Assembly (NCBI GenBank): GCA_022823225.1
Contig: JAJDXM010000035.1
Span: forward strand, 1 to 64,000
Direction of reading: 5' to 3'
DNA: 64,000 nucleotides
Origin: Gemmatimonadota bacterium
Lineage (GTDB): Bacteria > Gemmatimonadota > Gemmatimonadetes > Longimicrobiales > Gaopeijiaceae
The first letter of the stretch is position 1. The number at the start of each line of letters is the position of its first letter. The translations under genes and the position numbers were made by a program. Below, one piece after another: positions 1 through 6,130 of this stretch. The notes beneath the pieces are model-generated. The model was given only the letters and a program-made list of their open reading frames with translations, had not been told where the DNA came from and did not search any database.

Positions 1-1
1 C

Positions 2-568
2 ACGAATCGGTTGGAGGCGCTGGCCGTGGTGGGCGGCATCCCGTCCCTGCGGGAGCGCGGCAAGCGTGACAACGTGGCCGGGCTGTACGAGTCCATGGCG
101 AAGCGCGGCGAGTTGCTGGTACATGACGGGTTGCGGGTGCCCGATTACGGCCAGTTCGTCGCCGACGTGCTGGCCCGGTGGGGCTCGCCTTCGGTGATCG
201 TGGCGGATCGGTACAAGGAAAACGAGTTGCGCGACGCCTTGGACGCCGGGCGGATGCGCCGGGGGCTCCCGTTGGTGATCCGGGGAACGGGATGGAAGGA
301 TGGAAGCGAAGACGTGAGGCGGCTACGCCGGGCGGTGGCGTTGGACAAGGTGGCCGCGCCGCGCTCGAAGCTGATCCGGGCGGCAATGGCCGAAGCGCGG
401 ACGATAACCGACGTGGCCGGTAATACGAAGCTGGCGAAGAAAAGCGAAGGCGGGCGGCGACTGCGAGCGCGTGACGACGTGGCCGCCGCCGTTATTCTGG
501 CCGTCGCGGAGGCCGACCGGCGCGGGCCGCCGCGCGAAGGGCCAGCGGTGCGGTTGGTGGCCGTCTAG
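2..568 (+). CDS. Phage-type terminase large subunit, C-terminal part (cut by window edge)
   Basis: The reading frame is open to the left edge, so this is the 3' end of a longer gene. Its first in-frame start-like codon, TTG at 11, is probably internal. The visible 189 residues look like the RNase H-fold nuclease domain of a large terminase, the motor that cuts and packages phage or GTA DNA. The cues are the IVADRYKENEL stretch near residue 67, the AAPRSKLIRAAMAEAR block, GNTKLAKK, and the closing RDDVAAAVILAVAEA helix, whose Asp fits a conserved C-terminal metal ligand. The ATPase half lies outside the window. No portal or capsid gene follows, which is unusual for a terminase. The family call comes from recognising motifs, not from a search. 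Confidence 0.6.
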   Translation, partial: TNRLEALAVVGGIPSLRERGKRDNVAGLYESMAKRGELLVHDGLRVPDYGQFVADVLARWGSPSVIVADRYKENELRDALDAGRMRRGLPLVIRGTGWKDGSEDVRRLRRAVALDKVAAPRSKLIRAAMAEARTITDVAGNTKLAKKSEGGRRLRARDDVAAAVILAVAEADRRGPPREGPAVRLVAV

Positions 569-689
569 GATCGCCTGTGCTGGCGTTGGGCGGCTTGCGG
601 GGGGTTCTGGGTAGGGGGTACGCTGTCGGCGTCCAATAGCAAGCGCGAAGGCGGCGCAAGGGGTGAAGCCAACCAAGGGAGCGGAAAAG

Positions 690-887
690 ATGGGCGAGAG
701 ACTGTCGGCAAGACGGCTACGGCGCATGGCGGACAACGCGCGCCATTGGGAAGCGGACGCGAAGGAACGGGTTACGAAAGCCGAAGCGGCGCTTGAGCGG
801 GCGCAAGCGGACGTGGGCATGTGGCGCAAGTGCGCGGCAGACTTCGACGCGCTCGCGGATGAACGGGACGCCGAAGGCTTCCAGTAG
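690..887 (+). CDS. Small charged coiled-coil protein, unknown function
   Basis: This is a 65-residue, Ala/Arg/Glu-rich protein. I place the start at ATG 690 because a purine-rich aaggga-gcgg stretch lies just upstream. An in-frame GTG at 663 would add nine residues. Residues 15-60 form one long heptad-like helix with alternating charges, and there is no signal peptide or membrane segment. It follows the terminase fragment on the same strand after about 120 bases. Small coiled-coil proteins are common next to terminases (small terminase subunits, scaffold or head-tail connectors), but nothing in the sequence fixes a role. I do not recognise the family. Confidence 0.45.
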   Translation: MGERLSARRLRRMADNARHWEADAKERVTKAEAALERAQADVGMWRKCAADFDALADERDAEGFQ

Positions 888-933
888 GCTTCCCGTCGCT
901 GGCGCGGGTTCGGTTCCGTCGCGAGGCGCTGGC

Positions 934-981
934 GCGGGCCGGGCCATCGGTGCGAGCGCGGGCCGGGCATCGGGTGCGAGC
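934..981 (+). repeat. 24-bp tandem duplication
   Basis: Two adjacent 24-bp units (934-957 and 958-981) share gcgggccgggc...gtgcgagc and differ only by small changes around the catcgg core. It is a simple replication-slippage type repeat in a gene-poor stretch. Confidence 0.6.
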
Positions 982-1197
982 GGTGCGGGTGCGGCGCGCC
1001 TCTTGAATGCCATCATCCCGACCGCGACCGTTTGGGGGAACCCTGCCGCGCGGTTGGAGCATGACCGCTTGAAGGCCAACCGAAGGCGCGGGCGTGGCGT
1101 GAGTTGGTGCGGACGGTGCGCGGCGGGCGTGGCGGTGGGGCCGGGCAAATGGGACGGGCGACGGAAAGCGGACACCGGGGGCGACCCGCGCGGGTGC

Positions 1198-1279
1198 TGT
1201 CTGCGAATTCCGGCAACCCCCGACCCGTTGGCCGTCCGGCGGGTGATCGCCCGTTACAGGCCATTCTAGCGCTTCGGGG
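1198..1279 (+). repeat. 82-bp dispersed repeat, copy A
   Basis: This segment matches 3704-3785 over its whole length without gaps, at about 84% identity counted by eye. In the frame beginning SAN..G.PRP both copies are open for about 31 codons. Their differences there are mostly synonymous or conservative (N/D, V/L, Q/E, several third-position changes). The repeat may therefore be the conserved part of two related small genes rather than a non-coding element. Confidence 0.6.
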
Positions 1280-1348
1280 GGCCGACCGGGCCGGGATCGG
1301 AAACGCCCGGACTTGCGCGAAACCGGGGCGACCTGTACGTTGCCCGCC

Positions 1349-1514
1349 GTGAGAAAAAACAGTTCGGAAAGGGCGGCTTTTCCGGCGACTCGCCGGGCCG
1401 CCCGCCGAATACAAGAGCCGGTGCAATGGGCCGGGCGGCTAGCTACCGCCCGCGCTCACCGGCGAACAAGCGGGAGCGCTGTAGGGTTCCGCCCTTTCCG
1501 GTGTTTTTTCTCAC
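1349..1514. repeat. Long inverted repeat, arms of 28 and 26 bp
   Basis: The left arm (1349-1376) starts GTGAGAAAAAACA and ends CGGAAAGGGCGG. The right arm (1489-1514) is its reverse complement, except for a GTT against CC difference in the middle. The 112-base interior contains a perfect 15-bp dyad at 1382-1396 and an 8-bp pair (GCCGCCCG / CGGGCGGC). Transcribed, it would fold into a long rod with inner hairpins. As DNA, the ends resemble the terminal inverted repeats of a small non-autonomous element. No target-site duplication is obvious. Confidence 0.65.
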
Positions 1515-1517
1515 ACA

Positions 1518-1544
1518 ACGGCCCGGCCATGCCGCGCGGGCCGT
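1518..1544. repeat. 8-bp stem hairpin next to the long inverted repeat
   Basis: ACGGCCCG (1518-1525) pairs perfectly with CGGGCCGT (1537-1544) around an 11-base loop. There is no T-tract, so an intrinsic terminator is not well supported. It lies between the long inverted repeat and the lipoprotein gene. Confidence 0.5.
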
Positions 1545-1655
1545 GACCGAGACAAGGGGGCGGACCCTGCCGGGATGGTCCAGACGCCGGTAACGGTGTA
1601 TTATTCCGGGAAGACAGTCCCCACACGTTTACCGCTACTTGGAAAGGCGGAAATC

Positions 1656-2102
1656 ATGAAGACCTGGACCAACAGCCTGACACTGGCCGCACTGGCCGCC
1701 ACCCTCACCCTCACCGCCGGTTGCACCGAAGACCGCCCCGCCAGCCTCACCGAGGCCGAACCGGAGACCCCGGAGACTTTCGACACCGGGACCGTCTACC
1801 AGATAGTGCCAATCGGCGGAAAGCCCGGCTTGCCTGGCGAGCAAGCTGTCTTTCTGCAATTCGTCAGCGAAGAGGCGAAGCGCGCGATGGACGAGAATCT
1901 GGCCGGGGACGCGCTGTTTCAGCTCTTTCCGCTGTCCGCTGAACGTGCCGCCCAGGTCTGGGACAACAAGCGCCTTGTTGGTCTGATGGGCGTCCCCGGT
2001 AAGGGTCCGTGGGTGCTTCACGTCTACAACTACACTCCGCCGAAACGCTACTGCCCCCTTATCTCCGGGTGTCCCGAGCGAAGGGAGGAAGTGCGCCGAT
2101 GA
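1656..2102 (+). CDS. Lipoprotein of the accessory region, unknown function
   Basis: This is a 148-residue exported protein. I choose ATG 1656 over the longer in-frame ORF from 1575, because it follows a GGAAAGGCGG ribosome site and begins a textbook lipoprotein signal: MKTW, a hydrophobic stretch, then lipobox LTAGC with the lipidated Cys at residue 23. The mature part opens with an acidic, Pro/Thr/Glu-rich linker (about residues 24-45), then a compact domain with GLPGEQAVFLQFVSEEAKR. The end carries two Cys (CPLISGC), possibly a disulfide. Its stop overlaps the next start (ATGA), so it is translationally coupled to the HEXXH protein. I do not recognise the family. A role at the outer membrane is likely from the signal. 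Confidence 0.6.
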   Translation: MKTWTNSLTLAALAATLTLTAGCTEDRPASLTEAEPETPETFDTGTVYQIVPIGGKPGLPGEQAVFLQFVSEEAKRAMDENLAGDALFQLFPLSAERAAQVWDNKRLVGLMGVPGKGPWVLHVYNYTPPKRYCPLISGCPERREEVRR

Positions 2103-2923
2103 GACAGCTTTTCAAGTGCGGACGTGTGTTCCTGCTTCCGTTGTTGGTGTTGCTGGCCGTACCGGCAACGGGCTTCGGGCAGTTCGGGCGGGTGTGGGAG
2201 CAAAGGTTCGACACCATTCCGGGCATGGGCTGGTGGAACACCATCATTCCCATGGAGGCCGAGATTATCAACGGCTGGAACAGCGCTGCGGCGGTAACCT
2301 CGCACTGGCACAGCAATTCCGAGTGTCAAGACGCCATGGGTTACACCCTCGACGCGCTCGCAAACGCCGACATTCAGGCGGGGATCGGGAGCTTTGCCGG
2401 TGAGTACTTCGGCCCCCTTACGGATACGTCCACGACGAACGACGCGGACGTGATCGTTATATCAGCCTTTGCGGCCCGCACACCGGCGGGCCTCGGTACT
2501 CTGATTCATGAGGCGTGGCACCGGAGCACGGGGGATACCGACGCGGATATCGACGAGCTAAACGTCCACCTCGACACCATGTACTCCGGGCGGTCGCTCG
2601 AATCGTGCCACGACGAGGCCCGAGAAGAGGACGAGGACGACGATCCCGAGTGCGACGCAAGTGCGGACTGCAACGGGGGCGGGGAGACGCCGAAGCCGAA
2701 GAAAGTTTGCACGGAGCAACAGGTTTACGTCCGGTGGACGGTGTGGGTGTTCAAGTGGGAGGTGATCGGTTTTGAGTGGGCAAAGGCGTACGATCCGCTC
2801 GCCGGGGACGGGGAGACCCGCGAGCAAGCGTTGGAGCTTGTTCCGATCTACCGGACCTGGTTCGAGCAGGAGCAGCGGGGCGAGTGGCGAACCGAGACCG
2901 TCTGCACGACCGTAAGCAGCTAA
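2099..2923 (+). CDS. Secreted HEXXH (zincin-like) protein of the accessory cassette
   Basis: This is a 274-residue protein. The ATG at 2099 sits in an ATGA overlap with the lipoprotein stop and has GGGAGGA upstream. The longer ORF from 2009 lacks these. Residues 1-27 form a Sec signal peptide (Leu-rich core, cleavage near GFG-Q). Residues 137-141 read HEAWH inside TLIHEAWHRSTGD, the HEXXH zinc motif of metallopeptidases. D149, E153 or H157 just downstream could be the third ligand. An Asp/Glu-run follows (about 173-183), then a Cys-containing C-terminal domain rich in Trp. The motif suggests a periplasmic or secreted protease, but HEXXH alone is not proof. I do not recognise the family. Confidence 0.6.
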   Translation: MRQLFKCGRVFLLPLLVLLAVPATGFGQFGRVWEQRFDTIPGMGWWNTIIPMEAEIINGWNSAAAVTSHWHSNSECQDAMGYTLDALANADIQAGIGSFAGEYFGPLTDTSTTNDADVIVISAFAARTPAGLGTLIHEAWHRSTGDTDADIDELNVHLDTMYSGRSLESCHDEAREEDEDDDPECDASADCNGGGETPKPKKVCTEQQVYVRWTVWVFKWEVIGFEWAKAYDPLAGDGETREQALELVPIYRTWFEQEQRGEWRTETVCTTVSS

Positions 2924-2938
2924 AGAGAGGGGCAACCG

Positions 2939-3451
2939 ATGATGAGCACGAGACTTTCCGCCGCCTTGCTGGCGGCGGTGCTGGCCGCTCCCGTGGCGGC
3001 CCAGGAGACCCCGCCCGACACGACGACCTACAAAAGCGCACCGGCCCCGGTGTGGATCGTCGTCGAGGACGTGGAGGGCAAGGCCGGGGCGCACCGCGTC
3101 CGGGCGGCCGTGGTGTGGGACGACTACCGTTCGACGCTCCGGTTCGCGACCGAGATTCTGGCCGGTGACCTGACGGTGCGGCTTCCGAAGGGCGAAGGGC
3201 CGGACGCCGACCCGTCGGAGTCATGCGCGTTCACAAGCGCGCTGATGCCGCACGGATCGGACACCTTCCAACCGATGGACCGGGCGGATGCGGAATGCCT
3301 TGCGCCGCCCGTCGAGGCCCTGCCGTTCGTCGTGGTCGAGCACCTGTACGCGCCGATGGCTTGCGAGCGGGCGACCCGAAAGGACGGGACGGAAGACCCG
3401 CCGACGCGACGCTACTACGGGTGCTATTGGGCGGAACCGCCCGGCGGCTAG
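2939..3451 (+). CDS. Secreted protein, third gene of the exported cassette
   Basis: This is a 170-residue protein with a clear Sec signal peptide (residues 1-21, cleavage after APVAA-Q). ATG 2939 is followed by a second ATG at 2942, and a GAGAGGGG ribosome site precedes both. The mature part alternates beta-like segments (WIVVEDVEG, VRAAVVWDD, LPFVVVEHLYAPM) and has four Cys. No enzyme motif is visible. It lies 15 bases after the HEXXH gene and is very probably in the same transcript, so the three exported products likely work together at the cell surface. I do not recognise the family. Confidence 0.55.
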   Translation: MMSTRLSAALLAAVLAAPVAAQETPPDTTTYKSAPAPVWIVVEDVEGKAGAHRVRAAVVWDDYRSTLRFATEILAGDLTVRLPKGEGPDADPSESCAFTSALMPHGSDTFQPMDRADAECLAPPVEALPFVVVEHLYAPMACERATRKDGTEDPPTRRYYGCYWAEPPGG

Positions 3452-3478
3452 ACTACCCAACCTGCCAAGGGGTACAAC

Positions 3479-3547
3479 CGCCCCCGGCGCGCCGTCTTCC
3501 CTGAACGGTCTTCATGGGGATGAATCGGAAGGCGAGCGCCGGGGGCG
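3479..3547 (+). terminator. Possible stem-loop terminator after the exported cassette
   Basis: CGCCCCCGGCGC (3479-3490) is the exact reverse complement of GCGCCGGGGGCG (3536-3547), around a 45-base loop whose ends also pair partly (cgtcttcc against ggaaggcg). It lies 28 bases after the stop of the last cassette gene. There is only a weak T-run after it, so termination is a guess. Confidence 0.35.
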
Positions 3548-3703
3548 TCTTGCGTCCGGGGGGGTGATGGCACCGGCCAATCTGAACGGCGACGGTGGCC
3601 CGGGCCGTCTTGCCCGTCCGGGGGGGAAGGCTCGCGCGCGAAGGTGACGGGGGCCGGTGCGCGGGCGCGCGCAAGCGGGCAACGGGGGCGGGCGCGCTGG
3701 CCG

Positions 3704-3785
3704 TGTCTGCGAATCCCGGCGACCCCCGACCCTTGGCCCGTCCGGGGGGTGATCGGGCGTTAGAGGCGATTCTACGGCTTCGAGG
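3704..3785 (+). repeat. 82-bp dispersed repeat, copy B
   Basis: This is the partner of 1198-1279: same length, same orientation, about 84% identical. It lies in the frame that reads SANPGDPRP...ALEAILRLRGAG, which parallels SANSGNPRP...LQAILALRGAD in copy A. Confidence 0.6.
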
Positions 3786-3900
3786 CGCGGGCCGGGGCCG
3801 GAATGGGGGCGGATTCGGCAGGGGGACCGACGCCCCCGGCCCTTGCCGACGCCTACAGGGACCGCCCCCTTGCCTTCCTAGTCTCTGCCTTCGAGGCGCT

Positions 3901-3930
3901 GGGACGTGGCCGCGCGGGACGTGGCCGCGC
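3901..3930 (+). repeat. 15-bp perfect tandem duplication
   Basis: The unit gggacgtggccgcgc occurs twice in a row (3901-3915, 3916-3930), and a third, diverged gggccgg start follows. Confidence 0.7.
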
Positions 3931-4133
3931 GGGCCGGTCCCGTCAATCCGTCCCCTGCGGGGGGCCTGTCCGCTGTAAAGGATTCTGCGGGCTCGCCCGT
4001 ACCCTGTTACATTGGATGGACTCCCGGAGCGCGGATTGCCGGGAAGATAGCGCGGAGCGGCAGGTTACTCTTGGTCGGGCTGGCCTGCCGCGCCGCGTTG
4101 TCATATCTTGGAGTCACCGGGAAAGTGGCTTCC

Positions 4134-4841
4134 GTGAAGGAAGCAAGGAAAGACGATCCGCCATCCTTGCTTACCGGAGGCCCGACCCAATGCACAGCCC
4201 GACCGAATCCGCAGCCCCCCGACCTGACCCCCGAACGTATCCGCGACCTAGACCCCCGGATCGTGGATGGGCGCTTCCGCAAGGGGCCAGTCCCGGCGGA
4301 CACGTCCCCCGCCGCACAGCAACGGCGGGCCGTCAAGCGGTGGCATGGGAACGCGCGCACCTGGACCCTGACCGTGACGATACCGAGGCGAAACCGGAAG
4401 CTGGTAGCCATGGCGCTAGACGGCTGTTCGGTGCGGTTCGCCTCCATGCTGTCGGGGATGAGCAAAAGCCATGTTCACCGGATCATATCGAAGGTGCTAC
4501 GCTACCGGGCCGGACGGTGGGAGCGGCGGGTGTCCCATGCCGGGGTTCTAACTGCGCCCCCCATGCCGCCCGGACCCTGCTTCGACGGCGAAGACCCTAT
4601 CCCGCACCGCTTCACCATGTTCGGAGCCGCGGCAATGTGTACGGGTTGCGGGATCGAACCGCCAAGCAGTCCGATTCTGCCCCGGTACAGCCTTCGCGAA
4701 GGCAACATCCTGAAGGCGAGTCCGAAGCGAGGCGGGCGGCTTGTCAAAGTGTGGGGACGGTGGATCGGCTACCGCTTTGTCGAACGCTGGCGCGCGCTAG
4801 ACTGGACCGTGTTCGGGTGGGCGGACCTGCAGGGGGAATAG
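4134..4841 (+). CDS. Putative DNA-binding (HTH-like) protein, start uncertain, possible frameshift
   Basis: The frame ending at 4841 reads as real protein from about 4221: DLTPERIRDLDPRIV, then a basic region, then CSVRFASMLSGMSKSHVHR, which resembles a helix-turn-helix of the type that scans for a site (S-x-x-H-V-x-R recognition helix). A CTGCG knuckle and a Trp-rich end follow. The in-frame GTG at 4134 has no good ribosome site. By contrast ATG 4190 has a well-spaced GGAGG, but it is one base out of frame, and dropping one C from the C6 run at 4215-4220 would join it (MHSPTESAAP to DLTPERI). Either the start is at 4134 or later, or a frameshift (real or sequencing) sits at the C6 run. Its role may be regulation within the mobile element. 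Confidence 0.5.
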   Translation: MKEARKDDPPSLLTGGPTQCTARPNPQPPDLTPERIRDLDPRIVDGRFRKGPVPADTSPAAQQRRAVKRWHGNARTWTLTVTIPRRNRKLVAMALDGCSVRFASMLSGMSKSHVHRIISKVLRYRAGRWERRVSHAGVLTAPPMPPGPCFDGEDPIPHRFTMFGAAAMCTGCGIEPPSSPILPRYSLREGNILKASPKRGGRLVKVWGRWIGYRFVERWRALDWTVFGWADLQGE

Positions 4842-5325
4842 CGCGGGCATCGGCAGGGGTGGGGTGGAAGGGTGGGGCGCGGGCGTGAGCCTCTTGGTGC
4901 CGGGGGTTCGAGGCTAGCGCCGGATGGGGGCCGCTATTCGGAAAGACCCGGCGAGCGCATTTGGAGGCGAGCGCGTGTCCTGCGACTCGTTGCCGCCGGA
5001 CGGGACCGGGACGCCATCATGGCCGAAGTGGAACAGGCTGGCGACCCGCCGCGCGGTGGACCGGACGTGCAGGGGGGGCATCGGCAAGTGGGGTGGGGTG
5101 GAAGGATGGGGCGCGGGCGCGAAGACCCGAAAACCTGCCAATAATAGGCGTGTTTTCTCGCCCCGTGCTGTCCCATGCGGGACCGGGGGGTCACCGTGAG
5201 AAAAAAACCCGCCCGCGCGGTGGGACTGGACCGGGCAGGGGGGGCCGGGCATCGGCAGGGGGTGGGGTGGCAGGGTTAGGGCGCGGGCGCGAAGACTCGG
5301 AAATATGCCCATGGTTAGCCTATTT
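4842..5325 (+). repeat. Three copies of a G-rich direct repeat (about 50-90 bp)
   Basis: A unit gggcatcggcaggggtgggg-tggaaggatggggcgcgggcgcgaagac occurs around 4842-4890, 5062-5158 and 5234-5325. Copies 2 and 3 continue together through gaagac.cg.aaa..tgcc and a hyphenated match to about 5350. Copy 1 follows the end of the HTH gene (gacctgcaggggg). Copy 2 is preceded by the same string with one change (gacgtgcaggggg). This suggests a gene tail plus its downstream repeat was duplicated. The ggggtggggtgg core could form a G-quadruplex. The rest of 4842-5365 shows no convincing gene. An ORF from 4872 has an HTH-like RARVLRLVAAGRDRDAI stretch but a poor context. Confidence 0.6.
5150..5208. repeat. 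Inverted T-run/A-run pair with inner hairpin
   Basis: GTGTTTTCTC (5150-5159) faces GTGAGAAAAAAAC (5196-5208). Between them, GTCCC-ATGC-GGGAC is a perfect 5-bp hairpin. The string CCGTGAGAAAAAA is shared with the left arm of the inverted repeat at 1349, and its reverse complement is the outer end of the right arm at 1514. This is therefore a recurring motif of the accessory region. Confidence 0.45.
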
Positions 5326-5365
5326 CTGGACCGCATGGGGGACCGTTTGGGACCGGGGGGGGCGG

Positions 5366-5605
5366 CTACAGTTCCGGGAACCGGGCCGACGCTTCCCCCG
5401 GTTCAAGCTGGCGGAGCGTTCGGACGGCGCGGGACACGGCCCGGCCATCGGAGCGGAGTAGTAGCCAGTCGTCACCGAAGCGGGCCAGCCTGACCCAGCA
5501 CAGCCCGTCCCCCGCTTCGTCCATGGCTTGGACTTCCCGCGCGTGAATCTGCCGCCCGTAGGCTTGCCCGACAATCAGGCCGTTTGTCTGTCCGTTGGTG
5601 CTCAT
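5366..5605 (-). CDS. Small acidic/basic mixed protein, unknown function
   Basis: This is a 79-residue protein read leftward. I start it at ATG 5605 (MSTNGQTNGL), preceded by GAAGGGAACG. The longer frame to 5749 has a Pro/Arg-rich, unlikely N-terminus. The sequence has a beta-like core (LCWVRLARFGDDWLLLRSDG) followed by a helix (AVRTLRQLEPGEA). No signal peptide or membrane segment is seen. It is the only minus-strand gene of the accessory region and lies close to its right edge, where regulators or small anti-defence genes are common, but its function is unknown. Confidence 0.45.
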   Translation of the reverse strand: MSTNGQTNGLIVGQAYGRQIHAREVQAMDEAGDGLCWVRLARFGDDWLLLRSDGRAVSRAVRTLRQLEPGEASARFPEL

Positions 5606-5770
5606 TGGGGGCGTTCCCTTCGGTTGGAGGCGTTCGGATCGGTTCGCGTGGTATATTGAGAGACACGGGAAGGGACGGCAAGGGACAGCACGGGACACGC
5701 TGGCCGACAGCCCGGAATCATGCCGGGGCGGTAACTGATACCGGGCCATGCAGATACGGGGGAAACGTCA

Positions 5771-6130
5771 ATGGTGACAACGGTTTACGCATGGTCCGAA
5801 CAGTCCGCGATCAACTGTGCCGCCGTCAGCTGCCCGCCGCTGATCCCGGAGGCCTACGATGGCCGGAGGCTGGACGGCCAGCTTGACGCGAGGGTGCACG
5901 CCTTCGTCGGCGATCCCGCCCAATTCGAGGTGGACGACTCTGGAGCGCGGCCCGAGGTGCGCGTCAACCAGGTGCTGGACTGGTTCAACGTGGACTTCGG
6001 GGGCCACGACGGGGTCAAGTCGTTTCTGGCGCGCTACGTCTCGCAGGAGGCACGCGAGGTGCTGGAGAGACCGGGCAGCAGGTTGTCCTTCATCGACTAC
6101 GACTGGACCCTGAACGACATCCCGCGGTAG
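5771..6130 (+). pseudogene. DUF547 protein, N-terminally truncated at the element junction
   Basis: Only the C-terminal half of a DUF547-family protein is present. Recognisable parts are SAINCAAVSCPPL, the PEAYDGRRLDGQLD helix, VNQVLDWFNVDFG and the closing YDWTLNDIPR, the usual end of this family. Full-length members have about 120-150 more residues ahead of the INCAxxSCP motif, including a Cys/His active-site-like block. Here homology stops near residue 12 (about position 5804) and the sequence turns into accessory DNA. ATG 5771 with an upstream ggggga stretch could still start a 119-residue remnant. It overlaps the transferase gene by one base (TAGTG), as in an intact operon. I infer that an insertion cut the gene. 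Confidence 0.65.

Larger units (their letters stand above)
888..1655 (+). other. Gene-poor, repeat-rich stretch in the accessory region
   Basis: There is no convincing gene in these 768 bases. The frames that stay open here are Arg/Gly/Ala-rich, as expected for GC-rich DNA. The stretch instead holds structure: a 24-bp tandem duplication (934-981), one copy of an 82-bp dispersed repeat (1198-1279), a long inverted repeat (1349-1514) and a compact hairpin (1518-1544). The frame starting at 1104 may be a small gene, because the repeat copies look conserved at protein level in it. That is only a hint. Confidence 0.5.
3452..4133 (+). other. Gene-poor stretch with repeats between exported cassette and HTH gene
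   Basis: There is no convincing complete gene here. The stretch holds a terminator-like hairpin (3479-3547), the second copy of the 82-bp repeat (3704-3785) and a perfect 15-bp tandem duplication (3901-3930, unit gggacgtggccgcgc). The frame from 3595 is open through the repeat and could be a small gene related to the one around 1104, with low confidence. Confidence 0.45.

Noticed and set aside
11-568. TTG at 11 as the true start of the terminase gene
   Set aside because: The frame is open to the edge and the protein begins in the middle of a domain, so it is cut by the window rather than starting here.
793-1269. 158-codon open frame in the gene-poor stretch
   Set aside because: It has low-complexity Gly/Ala/Arg composition, no ribosome site and overlaps the coiled-coil gene in another frame. 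Its only conserved part is better explained by the frame starting at 1104.
3803-4888. 361-codon open frame over the HTH gene
   Set aside because: After about residue 140 it is Arg/Pro/Gly-rich with no recognisable pattern, while the frame ending at 4841 has a helix-turn-helix-like stretch. Only its ATG 4190 is of interest, for a possible frameshift.
4842-5325. CRISPR array
   Set aside because: There are only three imperfect copies with unequal spacing (about 220 and 170 bases), no short identical repeats, and no cas genes.
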